DNA of 64,000 bases from Hevea brasiliensis. Taxonomy: Eukaryota > Streptophyta > Magnoliopsida > Malpighiales > Euphorbiaceae. Numbering within the stretch: the first letter of the stretch is position 1; each line of letters begins with the position of its first letter. The notes under the pieces were generated by a model. That model was given only the letters and a program-made list of their open reading frames with translations, was not told the DNA's origin and ran no database searches. Location of the stretch: positions 8,892,516 through 8,956,515 of the forward strand of contig NC_079502.1 in NCBI RefSeq assembly GCF_030052815.1. The letters are read 5' to 3'. Below are positions 12,673 through 24,031 of this stretch, in pieces. A program made the translations under genes and the position numbers.

Positions 12673-13959
12673 ATGAGAAGAGCAAGAAGCACAAGTGACA
12701 CATCCTTATTGTTTAATCCTGAAATTGAGAAATTTTGTAAAGCCAATAAGAAAGAAACCAGAAGAAGAAAAGAAGCATTGAGAGAAACTGAATTAGAAGC
12801 AGACATGGCTGATGAAAGAATTAGAATTGGTGGTGGTAATGCTGGAAATGGTCGAAACAATGAAAATGTAGCCCAAGGTGAAGAAGTTGTAAATGCTAAT
12901 GTGCCTAGGGGAAGTATGATGGATCATGCTTTTCCTCATTTTGATGACTTGAGAGAGAGCATAGCAAGACCAAGAATTGATGCAAATAGCTACAAGATGG
13001 ATTTTGGAGTTCTACAAATGATTCAAAATTCTCAATTTGGGGGACATCCTTCTGAAAATCCACACACACATCTAAAGAAGTTTGCTATGATTTGTGATAT
13101 ACAAAAACAACCTGGAGTGTCTGATGATGCAGCAAGATTGAAGCTATTCCCGTTCTCTTTGAAAGATAGAGCATTGGATTGGCTTGATTATTTACCTCAC
13201 AACTCCATTACAAATTGGGAGCAACTCACTGATGCATTTCTTGCACAATATTTTCCACTTGGAAAAACTCAAGAACTGAGGAATCAAATAACAGCTTTTA
13301 GACCAAGAGAAGATGAAACTCTTTATGAGTCATGGATGAGATGGAAGGAATTAGAGAGACAATGCCCACATCATGCCATTCCGAAATGGATGATAAACCA
13401 AAATTTTTACACCAATATCACTCCTGCAATTAGAGGGATTATTGATGCTCAAACAGGAGGAGAATTTATTATGAAGCATGAAGATGAAGCTTATGAGCTA
13501 TTGGAGAAAATTGCAAAGAACACTCATCTTTGGAGTAGTCCAAGAGGACCAGCTCCAACTTAAAAGAGGCAAGCTGCTGGAATGTATGACCTTGATCCAT
13601 TCAACATGATTAATGCAAAGTTTGATGCACTTACAAATGTTTTGGCTAAGAAGATGGAAGATTTGAGTATGTTGGTTAGTTCATCATCATCATCTAGAAG
13701 TTCACAACAAGTTGCTTATGCAGAGGGAACTACCAGCTGTGGAGTAGACTATAGAGAGCAAGCTGCATATGTTGGTAATTATGGAAACAAACAAATGGGG
13801 AATTCTTACTCTCAAACTTATAATCCAAATTGGAGGAATCATCCCAACTTTTCATGGGGAAATCAGCAAAATCAAATTCCAAATCAGAATTTTCAACCAC
13901 AACAGCAACAAGGAATTCCATATCAACAAAATAGGCAACCATTGCCTAATTTTCAGTAG
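12673..13959 (+). pseudogene. Athila gag, interrupted
   Basis: The frame opens with ATG at 12673 after a short leader. The first 296 codons match a retrotransposon gag: a basic N-terminus, then a capsid-like region with motifs such as DRALDWLDYLPHNSI and DAFLAQYFPLGKT. A TAA at 13561-13563 and a TAG at 13957-13959 break the same frame; between them is a Ser-rich then Gln/Asn/Pro-rich tail. The TAG could come from a CAG by C-to-T change. No CCHC zinc knuckle is seen. A reverse-strand open frame at 13730-13942 is a shadow. Confidence 0.88.
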
Positions 13960-14486
13960 AAAAATATGAATCCTCCACCAAAACAGCAAGAACAAAGTTC
14001 CACCACAGAAGCTTTATTACAACAGATTCTTGCCAACCAAACTAAGCATGATGAGGAGATGAGGAGATGAGAGAGATGAAAGCAAGGCTAGAGCAGGTGC
14101 AAACACATAACAGAATGTTGGAAAATCATATTGCACAACAAGCATCTTCCTCAAATACTAAGTCTTTTGGAAAACTTCCAAGTCAACCAGAAAATCCAAG
14201 AGAGCAGTGCCAAGCTATTACTTTAAGAAGTGGGAAAGTTGTAAATAATGAGAAGAGTGAAAAAAATGAGAAAAGTTAAAATAGTGAGAAGAGAGAAAAT
14301 GAGAAAGAAACTTATGAGGGTGAAAAACAAGAAAGTGAGAAAGAAACTGCAGAAAAATGTAAAGAGAAAATTAAAGAAAAGGAAGAGAAGTATATACCTC
14401 TAAAGCCTTACAAGCCACAACTTCCCTTTCCACAAAGATTTCAAAAAGCCAAGCTTGACAAGCAATTTGGAAAGTTCTTAGAGGTT
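13960..14486 (+). pseudogene. Athila gag-protease junction, frameshifted
   Basis: Low-complexity coding sequence continues from gag: a Gln-rich stretch, a short coiled region, then a charged Glu/Lys repeat. An 8-bp tandem duplication, GAGGAGAT at 14053-14060 and again at 14061-14068, shifts the frame by exactly the amount that separates the gag frame from the protease frame. A further in-frame TAA lies at 14277-14279. Confidence 0.75.
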
Positions 14487-15056
14487 TTGAAGAAGCTATA
14501 CATAAATGTGCCTTTTATTGATGCTCTTTCACAAATGCCCTCTTATGCAAAATTCTTAAAAGAAATTCTCTCAAACAAGAGGAAACTTGAAGACCATGAA
14601 ACTGTAGCTTTGACAGAAGAATGTAGTGCTATCCTCCAAAGGAAACTTCCTCCAAAGCTCAAGGATCCAGGGAGTTTTTCAATTCCATGCCACATTGGGG
14701 AATCATGTTCTACAAAAGCTTTATGTGATTTAGGGGCTACTATTAGCCTTATGCCCCTCTCTATTTATGAAAAGCTCAATATGGGAGATCTTAAGCCAAC
14801 CCACATTTCTCTTCAGTTAGCTGATAGATCAATTAAGTATCCTGAAGGGATTTTGGAGAATGTGCCTCTGAAGGTTGGGAAGTTCTATATACCTGTTGAC
14901 TTTGTCATCTTGGACATGGAGGAGGATTCTAATATCCCAATTATCTTGGGAAGACCCTTTCTAGCTACAGCAGGAGCATTGATTGATGTTAAGGGAGAAA
15001 AATTGACTCTTAGAGTTGGTGAAGATCAATTGGTTTCAATATTAATAACACTATGA
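14487..15056 (+). pseudogene. Athila aspartic protease domain
   Basis: The 189 residues include the active-site motif CDLGATISLMPLSIYEKL and the flap/C-terminal ILGRPFLATAGALIDV. DLGA in place of the more common D(S/T)GA is usual for Athila proteases. The same frame runs up from 14067 apart from the TAA at 14277. It ends at 15054-15056, where ATGA overlaps the next open frame. Confidence 0.88.
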
Positions 15057-15397
15057 AGAAGCATCATTCTGAAGCTGATACTTGTTTGAGAATTGATATC
15101 ATTGATGAGCTGGTTGAAGAACACTTCAGAAAGAAATATCCAGAAGATCCACTTGAAAATTGCTTGGTTCATGGAGGAGGCATAGACTATGACAACCCTC
15201 ATGTGGCTGCATATGCTCAACATTTAGAGGGTAATCCACCATTCATTTCTGCTCCAGTTTTTCAACTCACACAAAAGGAAAAAGTCGAATCTAAGCAACC
15301 ATCATTCAAGGAAGAAGATGCACCTAAGGTAGAACTTAAGCAACTTCCTTCTCAGCTCAAGTATGAATTCTTGGCACTAATAACACTTATCCAGTAA
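15053..15397 (+). pseudogene. Athila protease-RT linker
   Basis: About 114 residues, acidic and Lys/Glu-rich, with no catalytic motif, matching the spacer between protease and reverse transcriptase. Near 15370 the reading frame changes from this frame to that of the RT; a single-base loss in the TTCTTGGCACTAATAAC stretch would explain it. Confidence 0.65.
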
Positions 15398-15411
15398 TTG
15401 TAAATGCAAAC

Positions 15412-16131
15412 TTGAGTACTTTAGAGGCTGATAAGTTGTTAAGAGTGTTGAGGCAATTTAGAAAAGTTCTAGGATATACCATAGATGACATTAAGGGAAT
15501 AAGCCCACACTTTTGCATGCACAGAATTATTTTGGAAGAAAATTGTAAGCCATCTATTGAACATCAAAGGAGGTTGAACCCAAATATGAAAGAAGTTGTT
15601 AAAAAAGAAATTTTGAAGTTACTTGATGCAAGGATCATATACCCTATCTCAGACAGTACTTGGGTGAGCCCAGTACATGTTGTCCCAAAAAAGGGTGGAA
15701 TGACAGTGGTAAAAAATGAAAATAATGAATTAATTCCCACCAGAATAGTGACTAGTTGGCGAATGTGCATAGATTACAGAAAATTAAATATAGCCACTAG
15801 AAAAGATCATTTTCCACTTCCCTTCATTGATCAAATGTTAGAAAGACTGGCTAGGCATTCTTATTTTTGCTATTTAGATGGATATTCAGGTTTTTTTCAA
15901 ATCCCTATCCATCCAAATGATCAAGAGAAAACCACTTTTACTTGTCCATATGGAACCTTTGCTTATAGGAGGATGCCATTTGGGTTGTGTAATGCACCAG
16001 CCACTTTTCAAAGGTGCATGATGGCAATCTTCTCAGATTTCATTGAAGATATAATGGAGGTTTTTATGGATGACTTTTCTGTTTATGGATCTTCATTTGA
16101 CATATGCTTGGCTAACCTTTCTAAAGTTTGA
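15412..16131 (+). pseudogene. Athila reverse transcriptase, N-terminal part
   Basis: Contains the fingers and palm: CIDYRKLN, the first catalytic block CYLDGYSGFFQIPI, GTFAYRRMPFGLCNAPATFQ and the catalytic [10 protein letters not shown]. The usual F/Y-x-D-D pair is therefore intact. The frame stops at 16131 just after the palm. Compared with related proteins about ten codons are missing here, and translation would have to move to the frame starting at 16070, so this is a small deletion with frameshift. Confidence 0.92.
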
Positions 16132-17677
16132 CCTTGTTTTAAACTGGAAAAAGTGTCATTTCATGGTTCAGGAAGGGATAGTGCTTGGACATTTGGTGTC
16201 TAACAGAGGAATAGAGGTTGATAAAGCCAAGGTTGAAGTGATAGAGAAGATGGCTCCTCCTACCAATGTCAAGGGAATTCGAAGTTTTCTAGGACATGCC
16301 GGGTTCTACAGACGCTTTATCAAGGATTTTTCTAAAATAGCCAAACCTTTGTCTAATTTGTTAAGTCATGACATACCATTTGTATTTGACCAAGAGTGTT
16401 TAGATGCCTTTTGCAGGTTGAAGCAAGCTCTTATCACTGCACCAATCATGCAACCACCCGATTGGAGCCTACCTTTTGAAATTATGTGTGATGCTAGCAA
16501 CTATGCAATTGGAGCTGTTCTTGGTCAAAGAAAGGACAAAAAGGCTTATGCTATTTATTATGCTAGTAGAACATTGGATGAGGCTCAAACAAATTATGCA
16601 ACAACTGAAAAGGAATTTTTAGCAATTGTCTTTGCATTGGAAAAGTTCAGACCTTACATTATTGACTCAAAAGTGGTTATATTTTTAGATCATGCAGCCA
16701 TCAAGTATTTGCTTCGTAAAAAGGAGGCTAAACCTAGGCTCATTAGGTGGATTCTAATGCTACAAGAGTTTGATTTGGAGATTAGAGATAAGAAGGGAGC
16801 TGAAAATGTAGTTGCGGATAGTCTTAGTAGGTTGAAATTGGATGATGAAGAAATGGATGAAGTCCCTATTGATGAGTTTTTCTTGGATGAACAACTTTTC
16901 TCTCTTGTTGCTAAACTACCTTGGTATGCAGACTTTGTGAATTATCTATCTTGTGGAGTTTTACCTCTAGGAATGACATGGCAACAAAAGAAAAAGTTTT
17001 TGCATGAGGCAAAATTTTATAGATGGGATGATCCTTTACTCTTTAGGAGATGTTGTGATGGTTTAATAAGAAGATGTATTCCTGATGAGGAGACACAGAG
17101 TGTTATGCATCATTGCCATGCTTCTGATTATGGAGGACATTTTGGAATCTCTAAAACAGCTAGTAAAATTTTGCAAGCTGGTTTCTTTTGGCCAAATCTT
17201 TTTAAGGATGTGAGGAAATTTGTGTTGGAATGTGATAAATGTCAAAGGAGTGGAAATTTGTCAAAAAGAGATCAAATGCCCCTAAATGATATTCTTGAAG
17301 TAGAATTATTTGATGTCTGGGGAATAGATTTTATGGGGTCATTTCCTTCTTCATATGGTAATAGATACATCCTAGTTGGGGTTGACTATGTGTCAAAGTG
17401 GGTGGAAGCTATTGCAACTCCAACTAATGATGCTAGAGTGGTAGTGAAATTCTTGAAGAAATTTGTCTTGAGTAGATTTGGAGCTCCTAGGGCTGTAATT
17501 AGTGATGGGGGTTCACATTTTTATAATAAGCAATTTGAGAGCTTAATGAGGAAGTATGGTGTAGTGCACAAGATAGCTACCCCATACCACCCTCAAACTT
17601 CAGGTCAAGTTGAAATTTCTAACAGAGAACTCAAACATATCTTGGAGAAAATAGTGAGCAATTCTCAGAAAGATTAG
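16070..17677 (+). pseudogene. Athila RT thumb, RNase H and integrase
   Basis: After the frame change the order is: RT C-terminus ([14 protein letters not shown]), RNase H ([15 protein letters not shown], then [16 protein letters not shown]), the integrase zinc-binding region ([13 protein letters not shown] ... CDKCQRSG) and the integrase core with its Asp, Asp and Glu at GIDFMG, VISDGG and [13 protein letters not shown] at 17675-17677 ends the open frame; the normal residue at that point is Trp, so TGG to TAG is likely. The frame continues beyond it. Confidence 0.92.
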
Positions 17678-18238
17678 TCTGTCAAACTAGATGATGCTTT
17701 ATGGGCATATAGGACTGCTTACAAAACCCCTATAGGACCTACTCCCTTTAGGTTGGTGTATGGTAAGTCTTGTCATTTACCTGTGGAGCTAGAACATAGA
17801 GCATATTGGGCCATTCAGACCTTGAATTTTGATCATAAGCAAGCTGGTGAGAAAAGGCTATTGCAACTTAATGAACTTGAAGAATTGAGGATGGATGCTT
17901 ATGAAAGTGCCCGTATTTACAAAGAAAGAACCAAAGTTTGGCATGATAAGCATCTTAGGAAAAAGGAATTTAAAGAAGGTGATTCAATTTTGTTGTTCAA
18001 CTCAAGATTGAAATTGTTCCCTGGAAAACTTAAATCAAGGTGGACTGGTCCATATAGAGTTTCTAAGGTTTTCCCTTATGGAGCAATTGAAATTTGGAGT
18101 GAAAAATCTGGGAATTTTAAGGTCAATGGGCATAGATTGAAACATTACATAACTGGGGACCCAATAAAGGGAGCAAGCTGTTATAACCTCTCTAATCCCT
18201 CACCTCTCTTTAGTGAAATGCATGAAGAGTCCAGCTAA
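17678..18238 (+). pseudogene. Athila integrase C-terminal region
   Basis: Same frame as the preceding integrase, separated only by the TAG at 17675. It includes [20 protein letters not shown], a charged helical region and a C-terminal barrel-like segment ([18 protein letters not shown]). It ends at TAA 18236, the natural end of pol. Confidence 0.85.
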
Positions 18239-19005
18239 GGACTATAAATTAGCCCTCTTGGGAGGCATCCCAAGTTCTTTTATTTTCCTTTTTGTTGATT
18301 TACTTTTATTTACATTGCTTTTGTTTTTATCTTAAATCTCCCCAAATTCAATTTTTGACATTGTTGAATCTTGTCCCTTGTAGATGTATTTCAATGGAGT
18401 AAGGTTGGTGAACTGCTGGGGAGTGATTCTTAATCTGAAATATTGTCCTTCAACTCTCCCAAAAATTGATTGATTTTTACTGCATAACCTGTGCAGGTTT
18501 GCTACTTTGTTTGTGCAGAAAAATGAAATTTGTAGCAAAGAAGGGTCTGCAGCAGATGGTTTATGTTTCTTGGTGAGGTTGGGTGTGTAACTTGTAAGTA
18601 TTTGTGCTTATCATGTTAATGTGATGGTAAGTGGGTCAATTTTGTAGTTTTGAGCTTATTTGGGTTGTGGGACTCAAGGTGGACACACTGCATTTTCTTA
18701 GCATAACTTGGGGAGTCATTTCTCATTTGTGGATAAATGCAACTTTATGCAAATTTTATTGAGTTTTAATGTGCTAAATGTTGATTTGCAGAATTTGAGT
18801 TGAAATGGCATGATTCACAAATGCCTCTTATGCAGGATTCAATTCTACAAGCTTGTGTGATGCAATTTTGATGGATTTTGTATATATTGATGTGTTTTTG
18901 GTGACAATTTCTCATGATTTATGCTTCATAGAATTATATTTCTTCATTCTAGGGTATTTTTCACACTTGCAAATCATTTTCAATTGTAATCTCAATCTTG
19001 TTGAA
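18239..19005 (+). other. Athila region between pol and the tandem array
   Basis: No coding region supported. The sequence is AT-rich, with scattered TGCATAA and TGTGCAG words (for example near 18481 and 18832). Small open frames here have no domain features. It may hold the splice or leader signals for the downstream ORF, but none can be identified. Confidence 0.5.
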
Positions 19006-19695
19006 TTGTGCATAAGTAACTGCATAGCTTATGCAATCCTGCATAACCACAATTCTTGCCATTTTCATCTCTGTTGCAAACTGCATAAGGATGTGCATAG
19101 CTTATGCAACTCTGCATAGCCACATTTTTGTCAAATTTTATATCTGCTGAAACTTGCATAAGTGTGTGCATGACTTATGCACTTTTGCATGACTTCAAAT
19201 CCTGCATTTTCTCTTTCCACCGAGACCTGCATAAGGGGAGTGCATAACTTATGCACTTCCGCATGACCACACTCTCCAAAAATTAAAACCTGCCGAGACT
19301 TGCATAAGGAGAGTGCATGACTTGTGCACTTCCGCATGACCACACTCTCCAAAAATTAAAACCTGCCGAGACTTGCATAAGGAGAGTGCATGACTTATGC
19401 ACTTTCGCATAACCACCAACTCTGAATTCCAAAACCTGCTGAGACTTGCATAAGGAGAGTGCATAACTTATGCACTTCCGCATGACCACACTCTTCAAAA
19501 ATTAAAACCTGCCGAGACCTGTATAAGGAGAGTGCATGACTTATGCACTTCCGCATGACCTATTTCTCTGAAATCCAAAACAGGCCAAAACTTGCATAAG
19601 TTAGCGCATAAGCTATGCACTCTTGCATAATCAGTTTTTCACACTTTTCATCTTCCACCGAAACCTGCATAAGAGAGTGCATAAGTTATGCACAC
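19006..19695 (+). repeat. Ten-unit ~73 bp array of TGCATAAG/CTTATGCA motifs
   Basis: GCATAAG recurs at about 19010, 19081, 19156, 19229, 19301, 19374, 19447, 19520 (as GTATAAG), 19592 and 19666, a regular 71-75 base period. Most units read TGCATAAG, ~4 bases, GTGCAT, CTTATGCA, ~5 bases, GCATGACC, so each contains an imperfect inverted repeat. Central units (19229-19590) are most alike. Reverse-strand open frames over this block are repeat shadows. A related block lies in the LTR at 11195-11440 and a looser one at 21775-21935. Confidence 0.88.
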
Positions 19696-19929
19696 CTACT
19701 TTTCCCCTTATGCAGTTTTACACAAGTCCTGTTCAAATCAAAATTCGTTTTCGGCACCCATTTTCCCACCTCCACTTCCCGATATTCCTGTTCACTCCTT
19801 TTTCCCCACGACCATTTTTCTCGGTACCACCCTTCTCCTCCACTCCTATTTTCGCCGCATTTGCGCTAACTTCTCTCCGCATCTTTCACTTTCCTCCTCA
19901 CCTCCTCCATTCTCACCATCGACGACCCC

Positions 19930-21624
19930 ATGGAATCGCCTCCTCATTCCCCTCAAACCTCCCCTCTCCAAGTTTCACCCTTGGCAATGCGGCCTCCCAA
20001 CCCCGATTCCCCTCCACAAGAAACACCCCCACCACCTCCCACAGCCACTTACAAGAGAAAAATTAGGTCGAAATCCACGCGACCCATTGCTTCTGCACCT
20101 CCTCTCTCAAAACGCAAAGAACCACCCACCACTCCACTGTCAGAGCCTCCAACCAAAAACCCCAAAACTTCAGCCTCTACACAAGCCAAATCACCCTCTT
20201 CCAGCAAAAAGCAAATGTCAGCAGCATCATAGGTATCAAAACTACCTTGGCCTCTTCCTGATGCAGCTCACAAGGCAACCTTTAAGAGACTTAAGGAAAG
20301 GAGGGTGCAACCCACTAGGTACATTTCTGCAGATGCCCTCCAATCAGCTGGTTTATTTGATAATGTTGTTGCCTCCCTTGATGGTATGGGTTGGATGGAA
20401 TTTGTGCATAAGCAAGAGATAGTTTATCCAGCTTTAGTTTTGGAATTTATTTCCTCATTTTCTGCTACCTTGAAATTACATGACGTAGATTATAAGCCAA
20501 CTATGAAATTTAGATGTTTGGGGCAAAATAGAGAGTTATCATTGGACCAATTTCATAGCATTTTTGGATTTGCAATTGATGGATTATTTAGGGTACCATA
20601 TACAGGGGTAGAGGTAGCAAACAAAGGTATTTGGAATGCTGCTCAGTTTTGGAGAATTATCACAAACCAACCTCAGACTTTTTCTGCTGGCAGATCTAAA
20701 ACCTCTCAAATACTAGACCCTGCACTTAGATTTATTCATAGGCTTATTGCTAGCACTATCTTGGGCAGAGGGACTAGTTCTGGTGCTGTTGGCAAATCTG
20801 AATTGTTCATGCTATGGTGTGCTTTTCACAAAGTTAAAGTTTCTCCTGGTTACTTCTTTTGTGAACATGTGTTACATATTGCCACCAAGTCCATAGGTGA
20901 CATTGTCTTGGGTGGGCTCATAACTGTCATAGCCAAACATTTTGGTTTTAATCCGGAAGAGCATCCAATACCAGCACTTTCAGACACTTTATATTTCGAT
21001 GCCAAACACCTATCCAAAACTGGATTCAGTTTGCCACCTTCTGACACTGCACAACTAGCAGCAGAAACTGAGCCCACTGCACAACCAGAAGCACAACCTG
21101 TCCCACCAGTCCAACAGCATTCTACTGAACCTACACCACCCACTCAGCCTGCACAGGACATCCTAGCAGATTTTGCACAGCCCACACCTTCTGCAGCTGG
21201 ACCCTCCTCATCCACAGCACCTCCTCCCTTCAACACTAAAGCCTTATTCACCTATCTTGAAAGGCTTAGTGATGATATATATTTTGTGGATAAGAAGCTT
21301 GACACTGGTCTTGATACCCTCAAGGATCGTCATGATCAACTATTTGACTTTGTCATGGAAACCAGAGACAAGCAGAGAGAACTAAAGGAGATGATGAAGC
21401 AACTCATGGTTTTTCTGGGAATGCCACCTCCACCTCCATCACCTCCTCCAAAGACCATCACTGACAAAGACCTCCAACCAAATTTCCTTAGCAATATCTT
21501 TGGACAAGGGCAAAACAATAGAATTAGATTAGTTTCTGTTTTACTTTTGTTCAAACTTGTAGGAGTTTTTCTTTGTAGATATGTTGAAACAATTTTAATT
21601 TGTTTTGAATTCTGTTTTTCTTGA
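19930..21624 (+). pseudogene. Athila third ORF (env-position, ATHILA ORF-1-like)
   Basis: The frame starts at ATG 19930 with a Pro/Ser/Lys-rich region, is cut by an in-frame TAG at 20230-20232, and runs on to 21624. From about 20290 it matches the plant ATHILA ORF-1 / putative transposon-protein family: RYISADALQSAGLF, a W-x-x-F segment, then YPALVLEFISSF. After ~220 residues come a Pro/Gln-rich linker, a coiled segment (LDTLKDRHDQLFDFVMETRD) and a hydrophobic C-terminus (SVLLLFKLVGVFL) that could span a membrane. It occupies the env position of Athila elements, but no surface-protein homology is visible. Overlapping frames at 19615-20422 are shadows. Confidence 0.8.
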
Positions 21625-23669
21625 AGTTCTATTGGATGGCTATTACATTAGTTTTTCATTGATTTTCATAGCCTTTACTTCCCTTTTGTGCACACTTATC
21701 CATACACTGTATATATTTGCATGCTTCTACTGGTGTTTGCACATTTTCCTTGCTCATCATCATGCAGCAGCTTTTGAATATACTGCACAGGCTGTGAATC
21801 CCCTTATGCAAATGTTCTACATAGCCTGTGCAGTCCTTTATGCCACTCATGCAGAACCGCACAGCTTATGCACCCTCCTTATGCACCTGTTCTGGACAGC
21901 ACTTTATTCTGCATAACCTGTGCAGCTTCTTATGCATCCCCATTATCTCTTGAACTCTCATCTACCCTATACCAGGTAACTCTTTCTTTTTGCTCTTAAA
22001 TTTCACAATTTTTGGTAATTTCTCTTTACTTTGAGTTTTGATAATGCACTACTTGAGACATTGAGGACAATGTCTAATTTTGAGTTTGGGGGTGTGCATT
22101 TTGATTTTTGCTACATTTTTCACATATTGAGTATAGGAACATCTCATCCCATTCCATTCACATATATATTGTAAATATTTTACATATACATCCATACATA
22201 CATATACATAACACATTTACACACACATTATACACCACTTAGAAATTGTACACATTGCACACAATTAGATTTTCTCCATTCAGTTAATGCATTGTTCATT
22301 TTTAGGAATCATGCATCATGCATTAAAATCTTTTGCCAAATCCCTTAAGTATTGAAAAGTTGCCTATGAGAGTGATTTGACTTACCTTTAGTTGGGTTTG
22401 TGGATTGAAAGTTTCCTAAGAGGTGCAAAGTTTTGAAGTGTCTATCCCTTGCCTATATCTTCTTAGCCAAAAAGCCACCCAACTAGTCCTTTAGAGATTG
22501 GAGTGTTTAGAGGGAGTTATTGGATATAAGGTAGTCAAATGATGTCTCACCAATCCTAGAACAAATTTTCTAAACCTTTCAAGGCGAAATACCAGCTTGT
22601 ACTTGAAAAGAGAGATGATTAGGCATTCTTTGATTTAAACCTTCTCATTTTAAACCTTTGGCCCTTTTCCTAATTAAAATTGACCCTTGCAAACCCCTTT
22701 GAGCCTTTTTAATCCTAATTTTTCTTGAATCCCTTATTGCTACCTAGCCAATGAACCAAACACTCCAACCCTTTTCATGAGAATAATTATTTATAATATT
22801 AGGTACATAAAAAAAAAAAAGAAAAAGAAAAGAAAAGAGAAAAAAATATATACAATAAAAGGGAGAAGAAATGCTTGTCATCTTGTAAAAGTGCTAGAAT
22901 ATGTGTTTTTCATTATTGTCATTCAAATTGAAAGAAATCCACCCAAAGTATTAAAAGAAATGAGTTTGGGGGTGGCAATTTTAGGGACAATCATCAAAAG
23001 AAAATGCAAGATACAAGTTTAAAGTATCAAAATGTCCCTCCATTTTTATGTGTTTTGTAAACTATGCTAGCACTTGACAATTCTCATTGTGTATTTCTCT
23101 CCTCCATATATATATATATAAAAAAAAAGAGAAAAAGAAAAAAAAATAATAAAATAAGAAGTGTACCTTATGTTGTCAAGATTGGAAATATTCTCATGCT
23201 TTGAATCCTTTTTACCCATTTTTCTTCTTAGCCTCATTTTGAACCCCATGGCCTCATTACATCCCTAAAAAGACCTTTGATCTCTTGATAGTACTCGCTA
23301 CATTAGTGGAGATAGGAGTAGGGAATTTGCCTATGGGATTGGAAAAATCATCCATTCATTCATTTAATTCCATCATTCTATATAGAGACACTTTGCCTAT
23401 TGATTGTCCTGGAATTCCTTTTGAGCATGACTTTCTCTTTTGATTGGTTGGTTTTGGAATTTTGAATGATAATTGACTTGATGGCTAAGCGGTGAAAGCT
23501 TGGATAAGCATTAGATTCTTTGCATTTTGAAGGATGGGTATATGGATTGCTGGTATGGCTAAAGGGGTGTTAAGTTACTTTAATAGGTGATTTTCATAGC
23601 TCTTTGGATAAGGCACCCCTAAAAAATTGCATCACATTTTAAAGTTTGCTTGAGGACAAGCAAAAGCTT
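21625..23669 (+). other. Athila 3' non-coding region
   Basis: About 2 kb without supported coding. 21775-21935 has further TTATGCA / TGCATAA / CTGTGCAG words. Two A-rich microsatellite tracts lie near 22810-22855 and 23120-23155. Two extra copies of the PPT-like word GAGTTTGGGGGT occur at 22082-22093 and 22962-22973. Confidence 0.6.
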
Positions 23670-23684
23670 GAGTTTGGGGGTATT
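23670..23684 (+). other. Athila polypurine tract
   Basis: GAGTTTGGGGGTATT lies immediately before the 3' LTR start (TGATGC at 23685) and is preceded by GAGGACAAGCAAAAGC. Its position and G-run fit the plus-strand primer of Athila elements. Confidence 0.7.
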
Positions 23685-24031
23685 TGATGCATACATTTTG
23701 CATAGTCATTTAGGTTTAATTTCATAGCCATTTTATTTGATTATTAGTCATTTTTAGCTAATTTCATTAGTTAATTAGTTAGTTTTTCATAATTGTCAAT
23801 TTTGGATTAATTTGTAATTTTTACTTTGTTTTGTAGGAAAAATGGTGTTTTTGAAGGACTAAAAAGAAATTTTGCCATTGAGGAGTAATCTCTACAGCCA
23901 AAGATGTCAAAAACAAGTTTCAAAGTTGAAATATGCATTGGCCAAATTGCGCATAACTTGCCGCATAACTTATGCAGATCTGCATAAGGAGAAGAAACAT
24001 TGTTCCAATACCTGCCGAATTGTGCATAAGG
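23685..24031 (+). repeat. Athila 3' LTR, first part
   Basis: 347 bases matching the start of the 5' LTR (10938 onward). It is interrupted within a GCATAAGG motif by the copia element; TAAGG at 24027-24031 is the left copy of the target duplication. Confidence 0.92.

Noticed and set aside
19131..19498. Several overlapping minus-strand open frames with Cys-rich repeated peptides
   Set aside because: They arise because the ~73 bp array lacks stops in these frames; they follow the DNA period and have no start context, domain or conservation.
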